NCBI GenBank assembly: GCA_947374535.1
Contig: CANCCJ010000016.1
Location: 1 to 44,200, forward strand
DNA: 44,200 nucleotides
Direction of reading: 5' to 3'
Source of the DNA: Comamonadaceae bacterium
Lineage (GTDB): Bacteria > Pseudomonadota > Gammaproteobacteria > Burkholderiales > Burkholderiaceae
Every line of letters starts with the position of its first letter. The first letter of the stretch is position 1. The position numbers and the translations under genes are program-made. Below are positions 17,759 through 26,152 of this stretch, in pieces. Under the pieces are notes generated by a model, which was not told the DNA's origin, made no database searches, and worked only from the letters and a program-made list of their open reading frames with translations.

Positions 17759-18649
17759 TTATTGGCTCAGTTGCTTGAGTCGATCTTGCGCAAATTGCAT
17801 CAAGGAAGGTGTCAAGCCCAACTCAATCGCACGTTGGTAAGCCTCTGCGGCACTGCGGTCATCCCTTTTGGACTGCAAGGAAATGCCCAGCCCCAGCAGC
17901 CAATTGGCGGCATCGGGTTTGAGGCGCAAGGCAATGACGTAATGCTCAATCGCCTCTTCGTGCCGTCCTACGCGCTGCAAGAGCGTGGCCAAAAACCCCT
18001 GATATTCGGCGTTGCTGGCAGCGGTAGACAAACCGTCCTGCAAGACTTTGATGGCTTGATCCACATCGTTCATCGCCAACTGCACATGCGCCAAGGCCAT
18101 GACGAACTCGGTACGTTGTGGCGCGATTTTGAGCCCTTGCTGCAACAGGGTTTGCGCATCTTCCAAGCGCCCTTGTTGAATCAGCGCCACGGCATCACGG
18201 TACATATTTTGTGCACGTTGATCTTCCGTGATCATGCGAGAGACTGCGCCCGGTGGCGCCATCGCGGGGGCGGCGACCAGCTCAGCAGATGCCGGTGCTT
18301 TTTGCGCCACAACGGCCTTGGTGGGCTCTGGCAATTTGGCAGCGACAGTTGCCGTGGGTGCAACGGGTGCAGGGGCAGGCTCCACTGCAGGTGCTGGTGC
18401 AGGTGCAGGTGGGGCGATCGGTGTGGCAACGGCGGCGGGGGCTGAAGCCGGCGCAGGTGTGCGTTGACCTTTGAAAACCACAACCGCCGACACCATCAGG
18501 GCAACGAACAAACTGACGCCCAGCCACAGGGTGAATTGCGACACACGCGCTTTGAGAACGCCGCGCAGGTCGTGGTTAGCTGCAGGCGACGCAGGCGATG
18601 CACCACGGCGCTGATCGATGTCTTTGAGCATTTGGTTGATGAGACTCAT
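17759..18649 (-). CDS. mshN: MshN-like TPR protein of MSHA pilus biogenesis
   Basis: This 296-residue bitopic membrane protein opens with MSLINQMLKDIDQRRG, the N-terminal pattern of MshN and related pilus TPR proteins. One transmembrane helix lies at about 40-60 (FTLWLGVSLFVALMVSAVVVF). A Pro/Ala-rich periplasmic linker runs from about 63 to 130. Four or so TPR units follow to the end (MYRDAVALIQQGRLEDAQTLL, AIKVLQDGL, EAIEHYVIALRLKPDAANWL). It overlaps mshM by four bases (ATGA) and precedes pilT by 19. A periplasmic scaffold role for the assembly complex is known for the family only in outline. The linker has low-complexity GGTGCAG-like DNA repeats at about 18360-18460. Confidence 0.87.
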   Translation of the reverse strand: MSLINQMLKDIDQRRGASPASPAANHDLRGVLKARVSQFTLWLGVSLFVALMVSAVVVFKGQRTPAPASAPAAVATPIAPPAPAPAPAVEPAPAPVAPTATVAAKLPEPTKAVVAQKAPASAELVAAPAMAPPGAVSRMITEDQRAQNMYRDAVALIQQGRLEDAQTLLQQGLKIAPQRTEFVMALAHVQLAMNDVDQAIKVLQDGLSTAASNAEYQGFLATLLQRVGRHEEAIEHYVIALRLKPDAANWLLGLGISLQSKRDDRSAAEAYQRAIELGLTPSLMQFAQDRLKQLSQ

Positions 18650-19551
18650 CGGATATATCCTTTATCAAGCAGCAACAGACACACGCTGCCGAACAAAATC
18701 ACGCACAAATAAAAAAGCCGCAAGTTTGTCCCTTCACGTCGCGTTGAAGCCGTGTCGTTGACGGCCGCCAACACATCCCAAAACGTCACGTTCTTGTGTC
18801 CTTTGCCAAAGGCGCTCAGCAAGGCCTTATGGGCCACGATGTTGACCAAACGAGGCACGCACTGCGTGCGGCGCTTGAGTAGCCACATTGCAGGCTGCGT
18901 GAACATGCGACTGCCGTGATGACCAGCCACCGTCAAACGGTGCTGGATGTAATAGCCCATCTCATCGCTGCCCATGGGGGTCAAGCAGTACTCAAACGCA
19001 ATGCGCTGTTTGAGCTGACGAATGGACGGGTGGTTGAGTTTGTCTTCCAGCTCGGGTTGGCCAAAAATAATGACTTGCAACAGTTTTGTTTTTTCTGTTT
19101 CAAGGTTGCTCAGCAAACGCAGGGCTTCCAGTGTCTCAATGGGCATGGCCTGCGCTTCGTCCAAGCACACCACCACCCGCTTGCCTGCCGCATACAACGT
19201 CAACAAACGCTCTTTGATCAGCCGCAAGGCATGGTGCGCGCTCATGTGCTCGGTGTCGAGCGCCACCTCCAGCTCTGAAGCCAGCTCCATGAACAAAGCC
19301 TCTGGGTCCAAATACGGATTGGGGATGTACGCCACTTGGTAGTCGGCTGACAAGCTGGCCATCAATTTTCGGCACAGCATGGACTTGCCCGTGCCCACCT
19401 CACCCGTGATTTTGATAAAGCCCTCCCCCGTTCGCACCGCGATCAACAGCGTGTTGAGCGCCTCTTGCGAGCCAACGGAAGAAAAAAAGAATTCCGTGTC
19501 CGGCGTGATGCTGAACGGGAACTCTTTCAATCCAAAGTGTTCAAGGTACAT
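18646..19551 (-). CDS. mshM: MshM/ExeA-like AAA ATPase of pilus biogenesis
   Basis: This 301-residue protein has the ExeA/GspA-type AAA domain, beginning MYLEHFGLKEFPFSITPDTEFFF in two adjoining motifs typical of the family. Walker A is GEVGTGKSMLC (about 51-61). Walker B is VVVCLDEAQAMP near 130, and a sensor region IIFGQPELEDKL lies near 165. A single C-terminal transmembrane helix (about 277-296) ends the protein; ExeA proteins usually continue with a periplasmic peptidoglycan-binding domain, which is absent here. In MSHA loci MshM is thought to help secretin assembly. It follows mshL by 21 bases and overlaps mshN. Confidence 0.87.
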   Translation of the reverse strand: MYLEHFGLKEFPFSITPDTEFFFSSVGSQEALNTLLIAVRTGEGFIKITGEVGTGKSMLCRKLMASLSADYQVAYIPNPYLDPEALFMELASELEVALDTEHMSAHHALRLIKERLLTLYAAGKRVVVCLDEAQAMPIETLEALRLLSNLETEKTKLLQVIIFGQPELEDKLNHPSIRQLKQRIAFEYCLTPMGSDEMGYYIQHRLTVAGHHGSRMFTQPAMWLLKRRTQCVPRLVNIVAHKALLSAFGKGHKNVTFWDVLAAVNDTASTRREGTNLRLFYLCVILFGSVCLLLLDKGYIR

Positions 19552-19572
19552 AAGTGGTCTGCGTGCCTGCGC

Positions 19573-21465
19573 TTAACGTGGCGTGTTCATCGCGCCAACG
19601 CGCTCGCCGGTGGCCGTAATGTCGTCGCCCCACGCGCTGTCATTTTTGACCACGGTGGACTTCAACAAAATCACCAACTCACGCTTGACCGAGGTTTGCG
19701 CACCCCAGTTGAAGAAGGCGCCCACACCGGGAATGTCGCGTGCGCCCGGCACACCGCTGCGTACATCGGAGTTGGACTCGGTCATCAAGCCACCAATCAC
19801 AATGACTTGGCCATCTTTGGCTTTGACCACGCTGTCGGTTTCGTTCATGGTGTTCACCGCAAACGGCACAGGGCTGGTTAAGCCGTTGACCGTCAGCAAT
19901 GCAGCTTTTGACTTTTCAGTCACGGTGTTCACCATCGAATGCACATGCAAGGTGATGTTGTCGTCTACATCAATTTGGGGCGTGACATCCAACGAAATGC
20001 CAGAGAAGAAGGGCTGGTATGAAAGGGTGGGCGTCACCGTAGACAGAACGCCCAAATTATTCGTACTGCTGCCACCAGTGATGCTGGTCACAAAAGACTC
20101 TTCGCTGCCCACCTTGATGACGGCCATTTGGTTGTTCATCGTGGCGATGCGCGGGCTAGACAGCACTTGCACACGGCCCTGTGACTCAAGGAAGTTGATC
20201 AATGCCGAGAAGTTACCGGTTTGCATGGCAATGCCCGAGGCGGTTGACAGGGCGTTGGCAGGTGCTTGGTTGGTACCCAGCAGACCGGCCAAGCTGGTCC
20301 CCGTCGGTACTGCACCACCAAATTGCCCCGCCTGATTCACGCCAATGTTGCTCGCCGTGGCACCGACTGAAAAACGGTGCAAACCATCTGGGAAGGACCC
20401 CCAGTTGATGCCCTGCTGAGAATCTTTGTTCAACACCACATCGATGATCTTGGACTCAATGATCACTTGGCGCGAGATGCTCAACTGCATGGACTTCAAC
20501 AGCTTTTCGACGGTACGTAACTCTGACGGCATGCCACGCGCCAAGATCGTGCCACTCATCTGATTGATGGTCAGCGCGCGACCATCGGCACAACCATCCG
20601 AACCACGGGCACGTTCACCCAAACGGGTATCGCCAGGGTGCGTCACATCTGCACGCGACGCATTGGCCTGATTGACCGAGGGCGCCACAACAACGGCTGT
20701 ATTCGCCAAGGCTTTGGGAATGTTGCAGCCCAACACGGTGCGCAAGGCATCTTCGGCCTCGCCCCACACATCGGACTTCACCGTGGTGCTCAAGCCACTG
20801 GCTTGCACAGAGGCGTAACTGGATGATGTGGAGGTCGCACCGCTAGCACCACCAGCACTGGAAGAACTTGACGAGTGCCCCACAGATGCACCACCAATAA
20901 CTTGCAAATCACTCACGCCACGGCGTTGGCCCAGGATGTAATTCACGTAAAAAAGCTGCGTTTGCAACTGGGCGGGCTGAACCAGGATGCGTTGCTTGTC
21001 GACGGTGTAGTCGTAGCCGTACACATCGCGCAAAGCATCTAAGGCTTGGAACAAGGTGATGTTCTTCAAATTCAAAGACACCCGAGTTTCCAACGCATCT
21101 GGCGCGTTGAGCACATTGGGTTGACGGCTTACAGGCTTGAGCAAGATGCTGTAGTCCGTGCCTGCCACCAAACCCGACAACACTTGGGCAATGGGTGCGT
21201 CGTTGACCACCAGATCAAAGCGTTGCTCTGACTTGTGCTGTGGTGCCTTGTTGACCATGCTGTAGATGGAGGGCAACAACAATTCATTGAGCACGGCTGG
21301 CGGCAAGGCTGAGGCCGTCACACCCGAAGTAGCGTTACCGGGCGCAGCTTGAGCTAACTCACGCGACACACGCTCTTGCGTAGACAAATCCGGCTTGGGA
21401 TACATCGATGAGCAAGCGGTGGTAAGCGCCAATGGCGCGAGGATTGCGAGTGTGTGCCATTTCAT
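19573..21465 (-). CDS. mshL: MshL-type pilus secretin (outer-membrane lipoprotein channel)
   Basis: This 630-residue secretin would form the outer-membrane pore of the pilus. A lipoprotein signal peptide has a lipobox at LTTACS with Cys18. An STN/N-type domain is at about 95-165 (LNLKNITLFQALDALRDVYGYDY). A Ser/Gly-rich insert lies near 195-225, then secretin N-type segments (TILARGMPSELRTVEKLL). The C-terminal secretin barrel is at about 400-610, with VTPQIDVDDNITLHVH and KDGQVIVIGGLM. Length and order fit MshL/PilQ. The ATG overlaps the mshK stop (ATGA), so both are translated together. Confidence 0.92.
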   Translation of the reverse strand: MKWHTLAILAPLALTTACSSMYPKPDLSTQERVSRELAQAAPGNATSGVTASALPPAVLNELLLPSIYSMVNKAPQHKSEQRFDLVVNDAPIAQVLSGLVAGTDYSILLKPVSRQPNVLNAPDALETRVSLNLKNITLFQALDALRDVYGYDYTVDKQRILVQPAQLQTQLFYVNYILGQRRGVSDLQVIGGASVGHSSSSSSAGGASGATSTSSSYASVQASGLSTTVKSDVWGEAEDALRTVLGCNIPKALANTAVVVAPSVNQANASRADVTHPGDTRLGERARGSDGCADGRALTINQMSGTILARGMPSELRTVEKLLKSMQLSISRQVIIESKIIDVVLNKDSQQGINWGSFPDGLHRFSVGATASNIGVNQAGQFGGAVPTGTSLAGLLGTNQAPANALSTASGIAMQTGNFSALINFLESQGRVQVLSSPRIATMNNQMAVIKVGSEESFVTSITGGSSTNNLGVLSTVTPTLSYQPFFSGISLDVTPQIDVDDNITLHVHSMVNTVTEKSKAALLTVNGLTSPVPFAVNTMNETDSVVKAKDGQVIVIGGLMTESNSDVRSGVPGARDIPGVGAFFNWGAQTSVKRELVILLKSTVVKNDSAWGDDITATGERVGAMNTPR

Positions 21466-21812
21466 GGACTTCTCCTTGTTTTGACAACCAATGGGTTGAG
21501 ACTGATTTCTTCGGTGACTGAGGCATTGCGCATCACGACACTTTCACGGCCAATGCTGATGAGCTGCCACTGGTTGAACATGTCGCCGGGTTTGACCATC
21601 ACGCCATCGATCATGGCGAAACTGCGTTGACGCCCCACAAGCAACATCTGCACGTTGTCAGGGGTGGTGGTGGTCACCGTCGACACATTGGCGTTGGCCG
21701 AGAGGTTGCCGGGCGGGCGCGTGGGGTCATGCAGCTCGGATTGCGCCCACGCCGACCCCATACCCAGCGCCAGCCCAGCGGCGATCACAAGTGATGAAGG
21801 GAGGTATTTCAT
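21462..21812 (-). CDS. mshK: MshK-like periplasmic pilus protein
   Basis: This 116-residue protein has a clear signal peptide (GLALGMGSAWA, cleavage near residue 23), then HDPTRPPG and a small beta-rich domain (NVQMLLVGRQRSFAMIDGVMVKPGD) resembling the PilP/GspC homology region. In MSHA loci MshK occupies this place between mshJ and mshL and is thought to link the inner-membrane platform to the secretin. It starts 3 bases after mshJ and overlaps mshL by 4 bases. Confidence 0.8.
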   Translation of the reverse strand: MKYLPSSLVIAAGLALGMGSAWAQSELHDPTRPPGNLSANANVSTVTTTTPDNVQMLLVGRQRSFAMIDGVMVKPGDMFNQWQLISIGRESVVMRNASVTEEISLNPLVVKTRRSP

Positions 21813-21815
21813 AGA

Positions 21816-22511
21816 TCAAGAAATTTTCAAAATAGGTTGATCACTCAAAATGAAAATCGTCAACCTCAAAGAAGCGTCTGGGTACTTCTGAGAAAGCAAC
21901 TTCACATCGGACCAAAATACATTTTTAGAGCTGGCTTCTAGATTTTTCAAATAAGCCAAGAGGTCTAAGTAATTGCCTTGAATTTCCACATCCACGCCAT
22001 GCTTGAAGATGGTTTTTTCATTGGCCCCTGGACTGGCGCGCGCCCCTGGATTGACCTGATTGGTTTGATTAACTTGATTGACTTGTGGGCCTGCAATCAA
22101 GGTCGTGACAGGTAATGTTTTCAAAGACACCAACGTCACACGCGGATAGTCTTTGAGCACGCCTTTCACCAAGTCACCAATGGGCGGCGTACTGACCTGC
22201 ATGCCGTCCAGCACCGCTTTCAAAACGACCATCTGTCGTTTCAGCTGGGCGTTTTCTAACTGCGCTTTTTCTAAGTCAACACTGCTTTGACTGACGCTCT
22301 TCAATTCGGTGCGCATCGCAGACACTTGTGTATCAGCGATCTCGCGAGCGGCCATCAATTCGATGTTGCGGTTGCTTTGTGGCGTAAACAACAAGCTTTC
22401 AAACACAAAATAAATGGCCACGCCCACCACGCCCACCACCAACAATTGCTCGCGCGACGACAAAGCGTAGAACTTGTCGCGCATCTGCTTGAGTGAAAAA
22501 AGTGAATTCAT
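21816..22511 (-). CDS. mshJ: MshJ/PilO-like inner-membrane pilus assembly protein
   Basis: This 231-residue bitopic protein has a short cytosolic tail, a transmembrane helix at about 25-42 (LLVVGVVGVAIYFVF), a coiled coil (about 45-100) and a ferredoxin-like PilO-type domain (VDVEIQGNYLDLLAYLKNLEAS). It would pair with the PilN-like mshI2 product. A GTG at 22520, directly after the mshI2 stop, would add three residues; ATG 22511 is preferred, though the ribosome site is weak for both. A run of Gln-Val-Asn repeats (VNQVNQTNQVN) precedes the globular part, possibly a flexible insert. Confidence 0.83.
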   Translation of the reverse strand: MNSLFSLKQMRDKFYALSSREQLLVVGVVGVAIYFVFESLLFTPQSNRNIELMAAREIADTQVSAMRTELKSVSQSSVDLEKAQLENAQLKRQMVVLKAVLDGMQVSTPPIGDLVKGVLKDYPRVTLVSLKTLPVTTLIAGPQVNQVNQTNQVNPGARASPGANEKTIFKHGVDVEIQGNYLDLLAYLKNLEASSKNVFWSDVKLLSQKYPDASLRLTIFILSDQPILKIS

Positions 22512-22520
22512 GCGCCACAC

Positions 22521-23120
22521 TCAGTAAAGTTTGAATTTAAGAACGCTGACCTTGGGAGCGTCTGGCGCCACGCTTTCTGTCCACTCCTCTTTGGAGATTT
22601 CCAAAGAAGTGAATTCAGTGCCCATGGGCTTAAAGGATTGATTCAATTGCGCGGCATATTGAATGATGGCCGCAGACGTCAGCGCCGTACCCGAAATGCG
22701 CATCGCCTGACCGGCTTTCGTGACATCCACCCCTTGCAGCCACACCCCCGATTGCGGCAAGGTGGCCAGGGTTTGCAAGGCGATGGCATGACCCTGCATG
22801 CTGCCAATCTCGCCCTTTTGCACCAGCTGCATGAGCGCACGATGTTCATCCATGACCCGTTGCATCTCGGCCGAGTCTCTGGCCAGCGCTTGCACATCTT
22901 CCAAACCCGCTTCGTGTCGTTTTTTCTGCAGTTCGGCCCGCAATACCGCGACGGTTTGCTGAACGTCTTGGGTCGTCAAGGCCAATTGATGCAAACGCAC
23001 TTCGGCGATCACGGCCCAAAGTATGCAAATGACAATCAAAGTGCCCAAAGAAAACATGGCAAACAGGGCCATGTTTCTTTTAGCGCGATGCCGGGTGATG
23101 AGGTTGATGTGTTGCGTCAT
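22521..23120 (-). CDS. PilN-like pilus assembly protein (MshI2)
   Basis: This 199-residue protein starts MTQHINLITRHRAKR, matching the cytosolic INL-containing tail by which PilN binds PilM. A transmembrane helix is at about 20-42 (ALFAMFSLGTLIVICILWAVI), a coiled coil at about 50-100, and a small PilN fold at the end (WLQGVDVTKAGQAMRISGTA). It sits 6 bases downstream of the PilM-like mshI and directly before the PilO-like mshJ, which is the PilMNO order. Confidence 0.84.
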   Translation of the reverse strand: MTQHINLITRHRAKRNMALFAMFSLGTLIVICILWAVIAEVRLHQLALTTQDVQQTVAVLRAELQKKRHEAGLEDVQALARDSAEMQRVMDEHRALMQLVQKGEIGSMQGHAIALQTLATLPQSGVWLQGVDVTKAGQAMRISGTALTSAAIIQYAAQLNQSFKPMGTEFTSLEISKEEWTESVAPDAPKVSVLKFKLY

Positions 23121-23126
23121 AAGAAA

Positions 23127-24086
23127 CTACGCCTTCATTCGCAAGGCAGCGCCTAGGGCATTGAAGTACATGGCCTGTACTTGCGGTTGCTGCAAATCTG
23201 AACCTTTCGGCCACTCAAAGAGACGCCCCATATCTAAAGCCATCACGTCTGTCGTCACCCGCGATTGCAACTTCTCCACCAAACCTATTTCGCTTTGGGT
23301 GGGGGCCACAAAAATGCCATCAAAAGGCATGGCTGACGCGTTACGGCGCACGAAGTCAATCGAGCGCTGCACTTCCAGTGCCACCCGATCAAACTTGGCT
23401 TCGTCGTTCGCAAGTACGCCCTGTTCATCCGTCTTAAAAAGTGCCTCGCGGATGTAGCGCTCTAAATACAAATCGCCTTGATAGGTCACCGTCAACTGCA
23501 CGCCATTGGGCTCGGCATAGATGAGACACACAGCAGCCTCGTAATCTTGAATGGCGGCAGAAATATTGCGCTGGCCTGTTTCGCGAATGTCCAACACCTT
23601 CAAGGCAATACGTGCACGGTCAAAAAAATCCATGCGTTGATTGACCATTTCGCGTCGTGCAGCAACCACATAGAGTTGTGGCGTGCGGTTGCTGACCGCG
23701 AGCGCTTGTGGAATGTCCATCCAAGACAAATTGGCTTCTGAGGCGGGGTAATCCAACAGAGGCGTCAAGGACCAGCGCAGGCTGCCTTCCATCTCTTCAG
23801 GTTGCACCGCCGCTTTGTCCACCAAAAACATTTGGTATTCCTTGCGGCCCAACACATGGATGACGGGAAAGCCCGCTGTATGCATCAGTTTGCCCATTTG
23901 CGCCAAGTTCACGTCATCCAATGCCACATTCGGCATCGCTTCGTGCTTGACCACAATGGGTCGATCCCCGTGCTTGCGAGGTGCCCTCACACTCACACCA
24001 AAAAGACCACCCTGACAGTCAATGACAGTCCAACCATCGGGTCCAGTTGGCCATGGCCATTTGAATAACATGTTGATAAAGCCCAT
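23127..24086 (-). CDS. mshI: MshI/PilM-like cytosolic pilus protein
   Basis: This 319-residue protein has an actin-like PilM fold, suggested by TVIDCQGGLFGVSV at the N-terminus, ICLIYAEPNGV-type strands in the middle and FDGIFVAPTQSEIGLVEKLQ near the end. It has no signal peptide or helix long enough for a membrane anchor. It is the first gene of the minus-strand msh arm, divergent from the pilin gene. ATG 24086 lacks a good ribosome site, and a second in-frame ATG at 24071 is no better. An inverted repeat 9 bases upstream of 24086 would lie in the leader and may affect initiation. Confidence 0.83.
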   Translation of the reverse strand: MGFINMLFKWPWPTGPDGWTVIDCQGGLFGVSVRAPRKHGDRPIVVKHEAMPNVALDDVNLAQMGKLMHTAGFPVIHVLGRKEYQMFLVDKAAVQPEEMEGSLRWSLTPLLDYPASEANLSWMDIPQALAVSNRTPQLYVVAARREMVNQRMDFFDRARIALKVLDIRETGQRNISAAIQDYEAAVCLIYAEPNGVQLTVTYQGDLYLERYIREALFKTDEQGVLANDEAKFDRVALEVQRSIDFVRRNASAMPFDGIFVAPTQSEIGLVEKLQSRVTTDVMALDMGRLFEWPKGSDLQQPQVQAMYFNALGAALRMKA

Positions 24087-24094
24087 CTATAAGA

Positions 24095-24111
24095 TTGCCA
24101 ACGATTGGCAA
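24095..24111. repeat. Perfect inverted repeat TTGCCA-N5-TGGCAA in the msh divergent region
   Basis: Two perfect 6-base arms, with a 5-base centre, lie 9 bases above the mshI start. It could be an operator for an unknown regulator or a small RNA hairpin in the mshI leader. No U-tract follows, so it is not a terminator. Confidence 0.5.
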
Positions 24112-24178
24112 AGTCTAGGGCTCTTCACAGGCTAGGTGTGGGCTAAAAACACACACATTCGATAAATCAAGTCAATGT

Positions 24179-24192
24179 TTGATATATCTCAA
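24179..24192. promoter_or_regulatory. FNR-type box TTGATATATCTCAA upstream of the pilin gene
   Basis: It has one mismatch to TTGAT-N4-ATCAA and keeps the TTGA-N6-TCAA core. It lies 83 bases above the pilin start, in the region shared with mshI. The best pilin -10 is TATAAA (24230-24235), with no good -35. That promoter would place the box near -56.5, which is not a standard activating distance, so its role is uncertain. Confidence 0.5.
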
Positions 24193-24274
24193 GCAATCCT
24201 GATTTAGTGCTTTCAACGACTGAACTATGTATAAATAATGAGTTGTGTCTTTTTAATAAACTGGAGCTCATCTT

Positions 24275-24640
24275 ATGAAAAATGTGTCACAAAAACTGAA
24301 GCAAACGAAACAAAAAGGCTTCACGCTGATTGAATTGATCTTTGTGATTGTGATCATCGGCATTTTGGCAGCGATTGCGATCCCTAAATTCGCAGGCTTG
24401 ACAGCCAAAGCCGATTTGGCAGCTACACAAGCCATGGCAGCCAACCTCAGCAGTGCTGCTGCTGCTAACTTTGGCCTCACTGGCGCACCCTTGGCGGGTG
24501 GTTGCACAGATGCGGCACTTCCAGGCTTGGTCAATCCACCCGTGGCAGCGCCTTTCTCAATAGCGGCTGGGGCTTCACCAGGCATTTGCACGCTCAACAG
24601 TACCCAGAGCGCCTCTGTCACCTTCACTATTCCTAATTAA
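24275..24640 (+). CDS. mshA: Major MSHA-type type IV pilin
   Basis: This 121-residue prepilin has a basic leader ending KQKG, then FTLIELIFVIVIIGILAAIAIPKF, read here as a cleavage after Gly with Phe+1 and Glu+5 followed by the hydrophobic assembly helix. The mature protein is about 105 residues, short and Ala-rich, with two cysteines (GGCTD and GICTL) that could form the C-terminal disulfide loop. GGAG precedes the ATG by about 9 bases. It is the first gene of the plus-strand arm and probably the most strongly expressed. MSHA-type assignment rests on the surrounding msh genes. Confidence 0.9.
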   Translation: MKNVSQKLKQTKQKGFTLIELIFVIVIIGILAAIAIPKFAGLTAKADLAATQAMAANLSSAAAANFGLTGAPLAGGCTDAALPGLVNPPVAAPFSIAAGASPGICTLNSTQSASVTFTIPN

Positions 24641-24676
24641 TTACTTTGGATAGCTGCTGAATCAGCGAATCCTCAG

Positions 24677-25186
24677 ATGAAACCTACACAGCCGCCATTC
24701 GTTTCTCAGAAACAACGGTGCGCTGCGCTAGGTTTCACGCTGATCGAGTTGATGGTGGTGTTGGTGTTGATCGGCATACTCAGTCTTGTGGCCATTCCCA
24801 AAATGCTCAACAACCCAGCCGCCACCCTCGACGTACAGGCCAAGACGTTTGCGTCTGACCTGCGCAGAGCGCAGCTGTTGGCAGGCGTCAGAGGTATCAG
24901 CCTGTGCGTGCTGGCCAGTGGCATCAGCTACAGCGTGGTGTCGCAATGTGCGCAACCGTCCAGCGTCATCACAGACCCGGCCAACGGTCAGCCCTTTGCG
25001 AGGACCTTAACCAATGGTGTGACTTTCACCAATGCAGCCATCGTGCCGCCCTTGGAATTCAACAACTTGGGTCAACCTAGCCAAGCCGCGGCTTATGTCG
25101 TCTCGCCATCCAATGGCGCGATCAATTTTCATGTCAACGTCACGGCTCTGACGGGCTATGTGTCCACCACGGTGACCACGCCATGA
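24677..25186 (+). CDS. Minor pilin, GspH/MshC-like
   Basis: This 169-residue prepilin-like protein has the cleavage site AALG/FTLIELMVVLVLIGILSL with Glu+5 present, followed by a GspH-like region with DLRRAQLLAGVRG. Three cysteines lie in the protein, two of them (SLCVL and SQCAQ) close enough for a disulfide. By order it corresponds to the MshC position. It starts 36 bases after the pilin and overlaps the next gene by 4 bases. Confidence 0.82.
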   Translation: MKPTQPPFVSQKQRCAALGFTLIELMVVLVLIGILSLVAIPKMLNNPAATLDVQAKTFASDLRRAQLLAGVRGISLCVLASGISYSVVSQCAQPSSVITDPANGQPFARTLTNGVTFTNAAIVPPLEFNNLGQPSQAAAYVVSPSNGAINFHVNVTALTGYVSTTVTTP

Positions 25187-25608
25187 GGACCCATTGCTTC
25201 AACCAAACGCAGCGTGGTTTCACCTTGCTTGAGACGGTGGTGGTCATCGCGTTGTTGGGCATCACGTCTGCAGCGATCATCAACTTGAACAGTAGCCTGT
25301 TTGCCAACGCCAGCCGTGTGCGTGACCTTCAAACCAACACACAACTGTTGCAAGCCTGCGCCGAGCAAGTGATGGCGACACGCCGACTGAACGGCTTTGT
25401 AGACGCACCCAATTACGACGCCGCCTGCGACGCCCTGCCAATCGTGGCCCCAAGCGGCAACATCTTCTCGGTCACGACCACGCTGAACTACACAGGCAGC
25501 AGTTGCCCTGTCGGTGCGACTTGCCAATGGGTGGACATCAAAGTCAATGACCCAGCGGGCACCTTAGGCCCGATTGGCCCCCTCACCTTGCAGTTGATGA
25601 AGTATTGA
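25183..25608 (+). CDS. Minor pilin, MshD/GspI-like
   Basis: This 141-residue protein has the prepilin signal TQRG/FTLLETVVVIALLGI with Glu+5. The mature part is short with paired cysteines (LLQACAEQ, AACDAL, SSCPVGATC) that may form two disulfides. It overlaps the preceding gene (ATGA) and ends one base before the next start. The order suggests MshD, but the short length leaves the exact name open. Confidence 0.8.
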   Translation: MRTHCFNQTQRGFTLLETVVVIALLGITSAAIINLNSSLFANASRVRDLQTNTQLLQACAEQVMATRRLNGFVDAPNYDAACDALPIVAPSGNIFSVTTTLNYTGSSCPVGATCQWVDIKVNDPAGTLGPIGPLTLQLMKY

Positions 25609-25609
25609 T

Positions 25610-26152
25610 ATGACGCGGCGTCATCCAACCCAAACACAACGCGGCTTCACGCTGCTAGAGATCGTCTTGGTGATCGTCTTGTTGGGCATTTTGTCGATGG
25701 CAAGCATGAACATGATTTCCGGTAGCTACACCAGCACGCGCATCATCAACAACGGCAATGCCAACACCAGCACGGCCCGGTATGCCATGGAGCGCATCAG
25801 CCGCGACATGCGACAAGTGACGTTTGACAGCGTTGCCAAAACGCTCTTGATCACGACGGCCTCGCCCACGCAAATGAGCTTCATTAAATCCGACTTTCTG
25901 ACGCAAGAAACGGTGACGGTTCATTTGAACGGCACATCGCTGATGCTGAGTAACTCTGCATTGCCGGGCCCTGACTCTTTGTTGGCCGAACACGTCTCAG
26001 CCTTTTCGCTCCAGTACTTTGACACCAACATGGTCACACCGCCCGCCAACAACGGAGTGATTCGATTTGTGCAGATCAATTTAACGCTCACCGATACCGG
26101 CAACGCTGATCCCGTCACACTGCACACGCTGGTGGCGTTAAGGAACACATGA
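25610..26152 (+). CDS. Minor pilin, MshO/GspJ-like
   Basis: This 180-residue protein has the prepilin signal TQRG/FTLLEIVLVIVLLGILSMASM, then YAMERISRDMRQV, a segment typical of GspJ/MshO minor pilins. It has no cysteine in the mature part. It starts directly after the previous stop and overlaps the next gene by 4 bases. A tip-complex role is inferred from the family. Confidence 0.82.
   Translation: MTRRHPTQTQRGFTLLEIVLVIVLLGILSMASMNMISGSYTSTRIINNGNANTSTARYAMERISRDMRQVTFDSVAKTLLITTASPTQMSFIKSDFLTQETVTVHLNGTSLMLSNSALPGPDSLLAEHVSAFSLQYFDTNMVTPPANNGVIRFVQINLTLTDTGNADPVTLHTLVALRNT

Noticed and set aside
17738..18445. 235-residue plus-strand frame with a Cys/Gly/Arg-rich tail
   Set aside because: It is antisense to mshN; the odd tail is the reverse reading of the Pro/Ala linker repeats.
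18355..18465. Short direct repeats of GGTGCAG type that could be a CRISPR or satellite
   Set aside because: They are irregular, in frame, and encode the Pro/Ala-rich linker of mshN; there are no spacers of even length.
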